64,000 bases of DNA, from positions 1,240,001-1,304,000 of the forward strand of contig NZ_CP094526.1 in assembly GCF_029910095.1 (NCBI RefSeq), given 5' to 3'. The notes below the pieces were generated by a model. The model saw only the letters and a program-made list of their open reading frames with translations, searched no databases and had not been told where the DNA came from. This DNA comes from Bradyrhizobium sp. ISRA464. Its GTDB lineage: Bacteria; Pseudomonadota; Alphaproteobacteria; Rhizobiales; Xanthobacteraceae. Position 1 is the stretch's first letter. Every line of letters begins with the position of its first letter. Below are positions 9,714 to 17,333 of this stretch, in pieces. The position numbers were made by a program, and so were the translations under genes.

Positions 9714-9810
9714 GCAATCCGGGAATCTTGCAAGCGGTCTCAGTTGTCCCGGATTGCGCGGAGCCATCGGGCGCGCATTCGCGCGGCCCGTTGGCTCCAT
9801 CCGGGCTACG
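9714..9810. repeat. Repeat R3 (CCCGGAT-type), copy 1
   Basis: Bounded by AATCCGGG and GGCTCCATCCGGGCTAC, with the internal module GGGCGCGCATTCGCGCG. The same modules occur at 10934, 13313, 43558 and 47206. It is a common type of dispersed intergenic palindrome in these bacteria. Confidence 0.7.
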
Positions 9811-9822
9811 GCGGTGCGAAGC

Positions 9823-9939
9823 CTACAGCGGCTCGCCCCTCTTCGTCGTGAACTTGTACACGCCGTCGGCTCCGAGCGCGGCGTGCATGTCGACGTCGGG
9901 ATAGCTGATCTCGTCACCAGTGTTTGGCTGAGTGTTCCT
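9823..9939 (-). pseudogene. Possible 3' remnant of a lost gene
   Basis: An open frame of 38 codons ending in TAG at 9823-9825. It reads like real protein: ...ISYPDVDMHAALGADGVYKF and TTKRGEPL at the end. There is no good start codon, and an in-frame TAA lies at 9940-9942. It looks like the tail of a decayed gene left between repeats. I cannot name the family; it may also be chance. Confidence 0.25.
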
Positions 9940-10124
9940 TTATATCGGACCGCCAAAGCGGCCATCTTCGCAGTGCATCATCCCATAACCGTGGTGGGCC
10001 CGCAAAATCCGGATGGCAGGCCATCGGCAATTTCACCGGAGCTAGCGGCCGGATTGCGTTACAATGCTGCGCACAAAATCAACACGGCCTCCGCCGAGGG
10101 GCCGGCATAGATGGGAGTACGCGC

Positions 10125-10910
10125 ATGCAGTTCAGGGTTTCGCCGACATCGCTGCAGGACAGCTCAAGCGCCGAGGAATGGCAGGCGCGGGTCGATCTCG
10201 CGGCGGCGCATCGGCTCGCCTACATCCACGGTTTCTCGGAAGGCATCTTCAACCACCTCACCTTCGTGGTGCCCGGCCGCACCGATCGCTACTACCAGAT
10301 CCCGTTCGGCATGCACTGGTCGGAAGTGACCGCGTCGTCCTTCATGGAGGTCGGCATCGACGACGCCGAGGTGAAGCGCGGCGAGGGCGAGGTCGAGCGC
10401 TCCTGCTATTGCATCCATGCGCCGATCCACAAGGCGCTGCCGCAAGCGAAGGCGGTGTTCCACACCCACATGCCGTTCGCCAGCGCGCTGACGCGGCTTG
10501 AAGATCCGCGCATCAAGGAGATCGGGCAGACCGAGGTCGGGCTGTCGGAAGCCATCGCCTATGACGATCTTTACACCGGTCCTGCGCTCGATCCGGCTGA
10601 AGGGGCGCGGCTCGCCAAGGTGATCGGCAACAAGACCATTCTGTTCATGGCCAATCACGGCATCTCGACTGTCGGCGAAACCATCGCCGATGCCTATGAC
10701 CGGCTCTACTACATCGAGCGCGCTGCACAGGTGCAGATCTACGCGATGTGGACCCATCAGCCGCTGAAGCAATTGCCGCAGCAGGTGGTTGAGAAGACCA
10801 AGCGCGATTTCCGCGACGATCACCTCTACAAGGGCCCGAGCCCGTCGCAGCGGCATTTCGACGCGCTGAAGCGGATGCTGGACCGCAGGGAGCCGGATTA
10901 CGCGACATAA
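10125..10910 (+). CDS. Class II aldolase/adducin family protein
   Basis: A 261-aa protein with a single class II aldolase/adducin domain, the fold of fuculose-1-phosphate aldolase and ribulose-5-phosphate 4-epimerase. Zinc ligands are visible as HTHMP (about 112-116) and the later His in ANHGIS. Adducin-like bacterial members of this size often lack a known substrate. I chose the ATG at 10125 (MQFRVSP) because GGGAG lies about 8 bp upstream; longer in-frame versions have no domain sequence. Monocistronic, between repeats. Confidence 0.8.
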   Translation: MQFRVSPTSLQDSSSAEEWQARVDLAAAHRLAYIHGFSEGIFNHLTFVVPGRTDRYYQIPFGMHWSEVTASSFMEVGIDDAEVKRGEGEVERSCYCIHAPIHKALPQAKAVFHTHMPFASALTRLEDPRIKEIGQTEVGLSEAIAYDDLYTGPALDPAEGARLAKVIGNKTILFMANHGISTVGETIADAYDRLYYIERAAQVQIYAMWTHQPLKQLPQQVVEKTKRDFRDDHLYKGPSPSQRHFDALKRMLDRREPDYAT

Positions 10911-10933
10911 AGGCAGGCTGCGAGGCGCACCGC

Positions 10934-10975
10934 AGCATCGGACGCGCATTCGCGCGACCCGTTGGCTTGCCCGGG
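10934..10975. repeat. Repeat R3, partial copy
   Basis: A fragment carrying GGACGCGCATTCGCGCGACC and GTTGGCTTGCCCGGG, the right half of repeat R3. It lies between the convergent aldolase-like and S24 regulator genes. Confidence 0.55.
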
Positions 10976-11010
10976 ACGACGCCGGCGCAAGTGGCGTCTT
11001 GCGATGCCAG

Positions 11011-11664
11011 CTACTGGCTCGCCCACACGATGCGCGCGATCCACTCGACCTCATCGGCATCGAGCGTGCGGTCGGGATACGCCGGATTGAGGGAGGCGAG
11101 CTCCAGCACCTTGGCGGTGCGCCGCCTCAGCTCCTTCACCATCACCTCGCCGCCTGTCGTGCGCACGACGACGCGGTCGCCGCGGCGGATCGGGGTGCCC
11201 GGCGAGACCACGATGATGTCGCCCTCGCGATAGGCGGGCTTCATCGAGTCGCCCTCGATCTCCAGCGCATAGGCATGCTCGTCGTTGGTCGCGGGCAGCG
11301 CCACCTCGTCCCAGCCCTTGCCGGAGGGAAAGCCGCTGTCGTCGAAATAGCCGCCGGCGCCGGCCTGGGCGAAGCCGATCAGCGGCACCGACTGACCGCC
11401 GCGTCCGCCGTCGCCGAGCAGCTGGACGAAGGTTTCCATGCTGGAATTGGTCGCGGCCAGCGCCTTCGACACCGATTCGGTGGATGGCCAGCGCTCACGG
11501 CCATCACCGGTGATGCGCTTGGACCTGTTGAAGGTGGTCGGGTCGAGGCCGGAGCGCTTGGCGAGGCCTGAGGGCGACAAGCCAGCGCGTTCGGCGAGCC
11601 GGTCGAGGGCGGCCCAGACCTGGCTGTGGGTCAGCGGTCGAGCAGCTTTCGGCTGTTTGGCCAT
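11011..11664 (-). CDS. S24/LexA-like transcriptional regulator
   Basis: A 217-aa protein with an N-terminal helix-turn-helix region (about 10-65, LAERAGLSPSGLAKRSGLDP) and a C-terminal S24 peptidase domain. The catalytic Ser is in EGDSMKPAYREGD and the Lys in EVMVKELRRR. A possible self-cleavage Ala-Gly occurs in FAQAGAGG. Such proteins are LexA/CI-like repressors that autocleave upon RecA activation or other stress. No phage genes are nearby, so it is probably a host stress regulator. The ATG at 11664 begins the HTH; the longer frame upstream lacks domain sequence. Confidence 0.85.
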   Translation of the reverse strand: MAKQPKAARPLTHSQVWAALDRLAERAGLSPSGLAKRSGLDPTTFNRSKRITGDGRERWPSTESVSKALAATNSSMETFVQLLGDGGRGGQSVPLIGFAQAGAGGYFDDSGFPSGKGWDEVALPATNDEHAYALEIEGDSMKPAYREGDIIVVSPGTPIRRGDRVVVRTTGGEVMVKELRRRTAKVLELASLNPAYPDRTLDADEVEWIARIVWASQ

Positions 11665-11867
11665 CGAGAGGATCCCGTGTGGAGACCTAGGAATTATTAC
11701 CCCAAAATGGGCGGCGTCTGCAATTCTGCTCCGGGTGTTGCACCGCGCCGCTTGAGTTGCGTCGCCGCCGCCGATACGGTCGCTGGCTCGCCCGGTGGCG
11801 TCTGGGGCCATCGCCCCAATCCGGACAAAACCCCAAGAGACTCAAGGATAAAAGGGAAGGCCGGCAC

Positions 11868-12212
11868 GTGCCTATGATCTACAAAATCACCCCTGCCTCG
11901 GCCTGGCGCGAGGCCGAGCGGCAGGGCGTGTACCGGGGCAGTGCGGACGACAAACGCGACGGCTTCATTCATTTTTCCACCGCGTCCCAGGTCGCCGAGA
12001 CCGCGCGCAAGCATTTCTTCGGGCAGACCGGCTTGTTCCTGGTCGCGGTCGACGCGGACGCGCTGGGCGACGCCCTGCGCTGGGAGCCGTCGCGCAACGA
12101 TGAGCTGTTCCCGCATCTCTATGGCGAGCTCGACCTCGGCGCGGTCGTCGAAATCCTCGACCTGCGCGCGCGGTCCGATGGCGGTCACGACGTTCCGGAG
12201 CTCAAGCCGTGA
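11868..12212 (+). CDS. DUF952 domain-containing protein
   Basis: A 114-aa protein of the DUF952 family (small cytosolic proteins related to the ADP-ribosyltransferase fold; function not established). Conserved features are MIYKITPASAW at the start, DGFIHFSTASQV, and the C-terminal HLYGELDL. The GTG at 11868 lies 7 bp after AAGGGAAGG, a better distance than for the ATG at 11874. The last four bases overlap the GTG start of pyrD, so the two are probably translated together. Confidence 0.8.
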   Translation: MPMIYKITPASAWREAERQGVYRGSADDKRDGFIHFSTASQVAETARKHFFGQTGLFLVAVDADALGDALRWEPSRNDELFPHLYGELDLGAVVEILDLRARSDGGHDVPELKP

Positions 12213-13306
12213 TCCGCGCCTTCGACGCCTTCTCACTGCCGCTGCTCCGTTGGTTCGATCCCGAAGATGCCCATCGCATGGCAATCCAGGGTTTGAAGCT
12301 CTTGCCGCCGATCAGGCAGCGGCCGGATGATCCAAAGCTCGCGGTGCGCGCCTTCGGGCTCAACTTCCCGAACCCGATCGGGATGGCGGCGGGCTTCGAC
12401 AAGAGCGCGGAAGCACCCGACGCATTGCTGCGGCTCGGCTTCGGCTTTGTCGAGATCGGCTCGGTGACGCCGAAGCCGCAGGCCGGCAACCCGCGGCCGC
12501 GGCTGTTCCGGCTCGAGCGCGACGAGGCCGTGATCAACCGCATGGGCTTCAACAATGACGGCGCGGAGGCCGTGCTGCGCCGGCTCGCCTCGCGCGCCAG
12601 CCTCGGCGGCATCGTCGGCGTCAATGTCGGGGCCAACAAGGATTCGCCCGACCGCATCGCCGATTACGTGAAGCTGATCGAGACCTTTGCGCCGGTTGCG
12701 AGCTATTTCACCGTCAACGTCTCCTCGCCAAATACGCCCGGCCTGCGCAACCTGCAGCAATCGGCCATGCTCGACGACCTGCTGTCACGCGTCATCGACA
12801 CCCGCGAGCGGGTGCGTAAAAACGCCGGCGATTCACCTGTTCTGCTGAAGATCGCGCCGGACCTCAGCCTTGCCGAGCTCGACGACGTCGTGCACATCGC
12901 GCGCTCGCGCCGGGTCGACGGCATGATCGTCTCCAACACCACGCTGGCGCGTCCCTCAAGCTTGCGCGAGGAGGGCCGGGCGAAGGAGCAGGGCGGCCTG
13001 TCGGGCCGTCCGCTATTCCGGCTCTCGACGCGGATGGTGGCCGAAACCTATGTGCGTGTCGAAGGCGCATTTCCGCTGATCGGCGTCGGAGGCATCGACT
13101 CGGGCGGCGCGGCGCTGACGAAGATCCGCGCCGGCGCCAGCCTGATCCAGCTCTATTCATCGCTGGTCTATAAAGGCCTCGGGTTGGTCGATGATATCAA
13201 GCGCGACCTGTCCTCGACCTTGCTGCGCACCGGGCGCGACTCGCTGTCCGAAATCGTCGGCGCCGATGCCGCGACGATCACGGCCGATGACTGGCCGGTC
13301 AGGTAG
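12209..13306 (+). CDS. pyrD: Dihydroorotate dehydrogenase (quinone), class 2
   Basis: Catalyses oxidation of dihydroorotate to orotate in pyrimidine synthesis, passing electrons to quinone at the inner membrane. The length of 365 aa and the N-terminal extension (about 1-40, with RWFDPEDAHRMAI) identify class 2. FMN/substrate motifs are GMAAGFDKSAEAP, GSVTPKPQAGNPRPR, NRMGFNN, and NVSSPNTPGL with the catalytic Ser. The GTG start overlaps the DUF952 gene by four bases. Repeat R3 follows. Confidence 0.95.
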   Translation: MIRAFDAFSLPLLRWFDPEDAHRMAIQGLKLLPPIRQRPDDPKLAVRAFGLNFPNPIGMAAGFDKSAEAPDALLRLGFGFVEIGSVTPKPQAGNPRPRLFRLERDEAVINRMGFNNDGAEAVLRRLASRASLGGIVGVNVGANKDSPDRIADYVKLIETFAPVASYFTVNVSSPNTPGLRNLQQSAMLDDLLSRVIDTRERVRKNAGDSPVLLKIAPDLSLAELDDVVHIARSRRVDGMIVSNTTLARPSSLREEGRAKEQGGLSGRPLFRLSTRMVAETYVRVEGAFPLIGVGGIDSGGAALTKIRAGASLIQLYSSLVYKGLGLVDDIKRDLSSTLLRTGRDSLSEIVGADAATITADDWPVR

Positions 13307-13312
13307 GCGCCT

Positions 13313-13397
13313 GTAGCCCGGATGGAGCGAAGCGAAATCCGGGTTCACGCATTTTCATGTGCAGCGGCCCCGGATTGCGCTGCGCTCCATCCGGGCT
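13313..13397. repeat. Repeat R3, copy downstream of pyrD
   Basis: An imperfect palindrome bounded by GTAGCCCGGATGGAGCGAAG and CTGCGCTCCATCCGGGCT. The ends can pair over about 15 bp, so it may also act as a transcription barrier after pyrD. No T-run follows. Confidence 0.75.
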
Positions 13398-13399
13398 TC

Positions 13400-14770
13400 T
13401 GTAACGGGCCTTGGTTAGTCAATCCCTTTTTGCGTGGTCCGCTTGCCGGGCACTTGCTTCTGTACGGGATCGGCGCGGTGGCCGTCGCCTGATGGGGTGC
13501 ATTGAGGAGCCGGCCGGCCAATCTACGGAAGCGTGGTTGTGAACCGACTTCCCGGATGGCGGCCTGACCGGATCCGTCGTCCCGGCAAAGGGACTTCGCT
13601 CGGGGAAGGCCTGGTGTCGTGGCCTGCCCAGATCGGTTGAGGCTCCTTGGTTAGGTTGCGTGGGCCATCGGATTGAAGGGTTTCGCATCAGCCAGCATCC
13701 GATGCAGGATGACTGCGAGCTTGCGCGCCAGCGCCACCTTGGCCTTGCGCATGCCCGCACGTTTGGCAAGCCGCATGGCCCAGCTCTTCAGCGCCGAGCA
13801 GTTCCTGACCGGCTTGGTCAGCATGACGTGGGCGGCCTGGTACAGCGCCTCCCGCACCGACGCGTCGCCGATCTTGCTGATGCGGCCAGTGTAGTCGGTT
13901 TGCCCCGACTGATACTTCTTCGGGGTGAGCCCAAAATGCGCACCGGTCGCCTTCGAGGAACGGAACCTGTTCGGATCGTCGATCGCGGCGGCATAGGTGA
14001 GCGCCACGATCGGGCCGACGGCCGGCGTTGTCATCAGAAGCCTGGCCGGGGGATGCGATCTGGCGAGCCTCTGGGTGTGTCTGTCCAGGCCATTGAACTC
14101 GCGCAGCAACACGGCATGGGCTTCGAGCAGGGCCTGCGCCACCAGCTCAAGTCCGGGGTGGCCGGCGACGAGCTCCCGGATCCGGTTGGCGAACGTGCGC
14201 TCGGTGGTCTTGCCGACCTTCAGGCCAAAGCCCCGCAGCACGCCACGTACGCTGTTCTCGATGTCGCGCAGCTTCGACTGCAGCAGCTTGCGGGCCGTCA
14301 GAACCGCCCGCGTCTCCTGCGCTTCAATCGACTTGCAGTGGACCGGCCGGAACCAGCCGAGCCGCATCAGTTGGGCGATGCCGCGGGCATCGTTGCGGTC
14401 CGACTTCACCGGCATCGCCTTGAAGGCATCGCGGACGTGCCGGGTCTCCAGCAGCTCGACGGCAAGCCCGGCCGCGCGCAGCGCCGCGTACAGCCATTGC
14501 GACAACGGACCGGCCTCCAGTCCGATCCGCTCCATCGCCTGGCCCAGCGATCGGAACCAGGCGATCAGCGCTTCCGGCTCGCTGGCAACCTTCGCCTCCC
14601 GCAAAATCTTGCCCGCGCCATCGACAACGCAAACGCTCGAGCTTTCCAAAGACACGTCGATTCCTGCATAGTGGTACATGGTCGTCCCTTAATGATGCTT
14701 GGAGCGGGCTCGCCCGACTCCGTTTGAACACCATCAGTTTGAGGGACGACCGCCTGCCCGAAAAGCCGCA
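13400..14770 (-). mobile_element. IS110-family insertion sequence (edges approximate)
   Basis: Inferred from an intact IS110-type transposase with about 250 bp of non-coding DNA on its 3' side, as these elements usually have. IS110 elements lack clear terminal inverted repeats and often make no target duplication, so I cannot fix the edges. A 10-bp inverted repeat, GGTCGTCCCT (14680-14689) and AGGGACGACC (14742-14751), lies just upstream of the transposase start. Confidence 0.6.
13651..14679 (-). CDS. IS110 family transposase
   Basis: A 342-aa transposase with the N-terminal DEDD RuvC-like domain (YAGIDVSLESSSVCV at the start, GLEAGPLS, DRNDARGIAQLM) and the C-terminal Transposase_20 domain (TTPAVGPIVALTYAAAI, FGLTPKKYQSG, GDASVREALYQAAHVML). 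Length and both domains are complete, so it may be active. Family members recombine via a structured bridge RNA encoded in the element's flank; that would lie in 14680-14770 or 13400-13650 here (inference). Confidence 0.93.
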   Translation of the reverse strand: MYHYAGIDVSLESSSVCVVDGAGKILREAKVASEPEALIAWFRSLGQAMERIGLEAGPLSQWLYAALRAAGLAVELLETRHVRDAFKAMPVKSDRNDARGIAQLMRLGWFRPVHCKSIEAQETRAVLTARKLLQSKLRDIENSVRGVLRGFGLKVGKTTERTFANRIRELVAGHPGLELVAQALLEAHAVLLREFNGLDRHTQRLARSHPPARLLMTTPAVGPIVALTYAAAIDDPNRFRSSKATGAHFGLTPKKYQSGQTDYTGRISKIGDASVREALYQAAHVMLTKPVRNCSALKSWAMRLAKRAGMRKAKVALARKLAVILHRMLADAKPFNPMAHAT

Positions 14771-14844
14771 CGCGAGCGCGCTTCCACATCGCGCCGTCGT
14801 GACCGGGCGGCTATATCCGTCGGCCCGTTACCCCATCTACGCAG

Positions 14845-16170
14845 CTACGATGGCTTAAACGACTTCCGGAATAACGCCGGATAGCGCAGGCCCTGCAGGC
14901 CGCCGCGCGCGACGTAGAAGCCGAGCAGCGCCGTCCAAAGTCCGGCGTTGCCGAACGCGCTGAACGCCCACCAGGTGGCGAGGAAGATCGCAAGCGACAG
15001 CAGCATCAGGTTGCGCATCTCGCGCGCCCAGGTCGCGCCGACATAGATGCCGTCGAAGCCGAACGCGAAGACACCGGGCAGCGGCGCCAGGATCACGAAC
15101 AGCAGGAAGTCGCGTGCGCTGCGGCGGACACCGTCGCTGGTCGTCATCAGGTCGATCAGGGCGGGTCCGAACAGCGCGAACAGCGCCGAGACGACCAGCG
15201 CAAAGCCGATTCCCCACAGCAGCACCAGCCGGGTCGAGTCGGCAAAGCCTCTGGCGTCGCGCGCGCCGAAGGCGTGGCCGCAGAGCTGCTGGGCGGCGTT
15301 GGCGAGGCCGTCGAGGAAGAAGGCCGAGACCAGCAGGAAGTTGTTCAACACGGAGTTCGCCGCCAGCGTCACGTCGCCTTCGCGCGCGCCTTTCGCCGTG
15401 AAGAACAGAAACACGATGATCAGCGCCGCCGTGCGGATCATGATGTCGCGGTTGACGGCCAGCGTCCGCATCAGCTTGGCGCGATCGAACAGGGGGGCGC
15501 GCGGCACCGCGAAGCCGCCCCCGGCGAGATGCCACGCCACCATGATGCCGAGTGCGAAGCCGGTCGCCTCCGCCAGCACGGCGGCGATTGCAGCACCCGC
15601 GATGCCTGCGCCATAGACCAGCACCAGGAGCACGGTGGCCGCCATGTTGATCAGGTTGATCACGATCTGCAGCATCAGCGCCAGATTGGGACGGGCCTGT
15701 CCGACCAGCCAGCCGAGGATCACGTAATTGCCGAGCGCCAGCGGCGCCGACCAGATCCGGATCATGAAATAGGTTCTGGCCGCGTGCGTCACGCCCTCGC
15801 TGCCGCCCATCACGCTGAACGTGACAGCGGCCAGCGGCACCTGCAGCGCGATCAAGGCTGTGCCGATCAGGCCGGCGACGATGAAGCCGCGCACCAGGAT
15901 CGCGGCGAACTCCTGCGTCTCGCCGGCGCCTTGCGCCTGGGCCGTGAAGGCCAGCGTGCTCATGCGCAGGAAGGCGAACAGCCAGAACAGGCAGTCGAAG
16001 ATCACCGAGGCCATCGCCACGCCGCCGAGCAGCGCGGCGTCGTCGAGGCGGCCGATGGCCGTGGTCGAGACGATGCCGATCAGCGGCGTCGTCAGGTTGG
16101 CGACCATCGCGGGGCCGGCGATGGCAAATACCTGCTGCGTCGTGATCATGGGATGAATGGGCGCGTGCAT
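14845..16170 (-). CDS. MATE family efflux transporter
   Basis: A 441-aa membrane protein with about 12 hydrophobic helices, in the MATE family (DinF-like branch), which exports cationic or aromatic drugs using H+ or Na+ gradients. The N-terminal IAGPAMVANLTTPLIGIVST is typical. It begins 2 bp after the stop of the MBL hydrolase gene and is probably in one operon with it and DUF6460. An internal ATG (residue 8) at 16149 is a possible alternative start. Substrate unknown. Confidence 0.85.
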   Translation of the reverse strand: MHAPIHPMITTQQVFAIAGPAMVANLTTPLIGIVSTTAIGRLDDAALLGGVAMASVIFDCLFWLFAFLRMSTLAFTAQAQGAGETQEFAAILVRGFIVAGLIGTALIALQVPLAAVTFSVMGGSEGVTHAARTYFMIRIWSAPLALGNYVILGWLVGQARPNLALMLQIVINLINMAATVLLVLVYGAGIAGAAIAAVLAEATGFALGIMVAWHLAGGGFAVPRAPLFDRAKLMRTLAVNRDIMIRTAALIIVFLFFTAKGAREGDVTLAANSVLNNFLLVSAFFLDGLANAAQQLCGHAFGARDARGFADSTRLVLLWGIGFALVVSALFALFGPALIDLMTTSDGVRRSARDFLLFVILAPLPGVFAFGFDGIYVGATWAREMRNLMLLSLAIFLATWWAFSAFGNAGLWTALLGFYVARGGLQGLRYPALFRKSFKPS

Positions 16171-16172
16171 GA

Positions 16173-16907
16173 TCAGAGTTCGATCGTCATGCCGTCGCTG
16201 GCCGCGGTATAGGGCACGTCACCGACACGGCCGAGCATGTCGTCGCTCATATGGGTGAGTACGACGCGCTTCGCGTTGATGGCGGGGAGATGGGTTTCCA
16301 GCGTTTTCAGGCTGAGATGGTTCTTGACCATCCTGTCGTAGGTATAGGCTTCCGCGATGAAGAGATCGGCATTCGTTGCGGCCGGGATCAGCGCGTCGGT
16401 CCATTCGGTGTCGGCGCTGTAGGTGATGACGCGGCCTTCCGCTTCGATGCGATAGGCCAAAAACGGCCCGCCGGATTCGCCGTGCACGACCGGGTAGGGC
16501 GTCACGGTCACAGCACCGAAGCTGCTGGTATGCAAAGGTTCGAGCGTGACCACCGAGAGATCGTAGCGCTGCTTGGTCTTCGACGAATGCTCGAACATCA
16601 CCTCCATAACCTGCGGCAGCTTGGTTGCGATGCCCTGCGGTCCTGCGATGGTGAGCGGCCGGGTGCGCCGAGAGAACTGCGCGTCGAGCAGCAGGAACGG
16701 CAGGCCGGCGAAATGGTCGCCGTGGAAATGCGTGATCAGGATCAGGTCGATCGCGTCGCGGTCGATCCCGAGGCGCTTCATCGCGGGAAGCGAGGACGCG
16801 CCACAATCGATCAGGACATCGACGCGCTCCCCAGTGAGATGAAAGCAGGTGTTGAAGCGGCCACCGGAGCCGAACGCGTCGCCGCAGCCGACAAATCGCA
16901 GTTGCAT
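16173..16907 (-). CDS. MBL-fold metallo-hydrolase (RNase Z/phosphodiesterase-like)
   Basis: A 244-aa metallo-beta-lactamase-fold protein. The dinuclear metal motif HFHGDH is at 60-65 (H-x-H-x-D-H), with further ligands in VVHGESGG, YSADTEWTD and LTHMSDD. The early GCGDAFGSGGR is typical of the branch containing RNase Z and cyclic phosphodiesterases. It lacks the exosite arm needed for tRNA 3' processing as far as I can see, so I do not call it RNase Z. It lies between DUF6460 and the MATE gene in a tight minus-strand cluster. Confidence 0.8.
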   Translation of the reverse strand: MQLRFVGCGDAFGSGGRFNTCFHLTGERVDVLIDCGASSLPAMKRLGIDRDAIDLILITHFHGDHFAGLPFLLLDAQFSRRTRPLTIAGPQGIATKLPQVMEVMFEHSSKTKQRYDLSVVTLEPLHTSSFGAVTVTPYPVVHGESGGPFLAYRIEAEGRVITYSADTEWTDALIPAATNADLFIAEAYTYDRMVKNHLSLKTLETHLPAINAKRVVLTHMSDDMLGRVGDVPYTAASDGMTIEL

Positions 16908-16929
16908 CGGCTGCCAGCGCTCCTCTGGA

Positions 16930-17235
16930 TCAGCGGCCGCGCGGCGCGCCGAACAGCCGCGACAGCAACCAGACCGGAATCACGACCACGGCACCGAGCA
17001 GGAAGTAGCGCCAGGCCCAGTTAATCGCGTCGAAGCCGAAATCCCAGATGTTCTGAAACAGCTTGCGAATGCTGTAGAGGATATTCCAGGGATCGAAGCC
17101 GATCGCGGCAAGCACGACGCCGACGAGGATCGAGAGCAGGATCAGCCGGAACGCCACCGAAAGCGGCGATCCGCCGAGGAAGCGGTACAGGCCGTCATTC
17201 TGGCTGGCCGGCAAATCCCGGACGTCATTTGGCAT
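16930..17235 (-). CDS. DUF6460-type small membrane protein
   Basis: A 101-aa protein with two hydrophobic segments (about 26-45, VAFRLILLSILVGVVLAAIG, and about 72-92, RYFLLGAVVVIPVWLLSRLF). It resembles small alphaproteobacterial integrity proteins annotated DUF6460; function unknown. The ATG at 17235 has GGAG 6 bp upstream. It opens a probable three-gene operon with the MBL hydrolase and MATE pump. Confidence 0.7.
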   Translation of the reverse strand: MPNDVRDLPASQNDGLYRFLGGSPLSVAFRLILLSILVGVVLAAIGFDPWNILYSIRKLFQNIWDFGFDAINWAWRYFLLGAVVVIPVWLLSRLFGAPRGR

Positions 17236-17333
17236 CTCTGTCTCCTTGCGGAATCGCCGCGCATTATATGTCACGGCCGGGCACGTGGGGAACCCGGGAA
17301 CCGCAATCAATGGCTGCCATGCATCGGCGGGAT

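Noticed and set aside
13409..13654. A 10-bp direct repeat CCTTGGTTAG at 13409 and 13645, as a possible IS target duplication
   Set aside because: The second copy includes the transposase stop codon, so both cannot be the outer edges of the element.
16173..16907. Calling the MBL protein RNase Z
   Set aside because: It has the HxHxDH core but I could not see the tRNA exosite arm, so only the fold is claimed.
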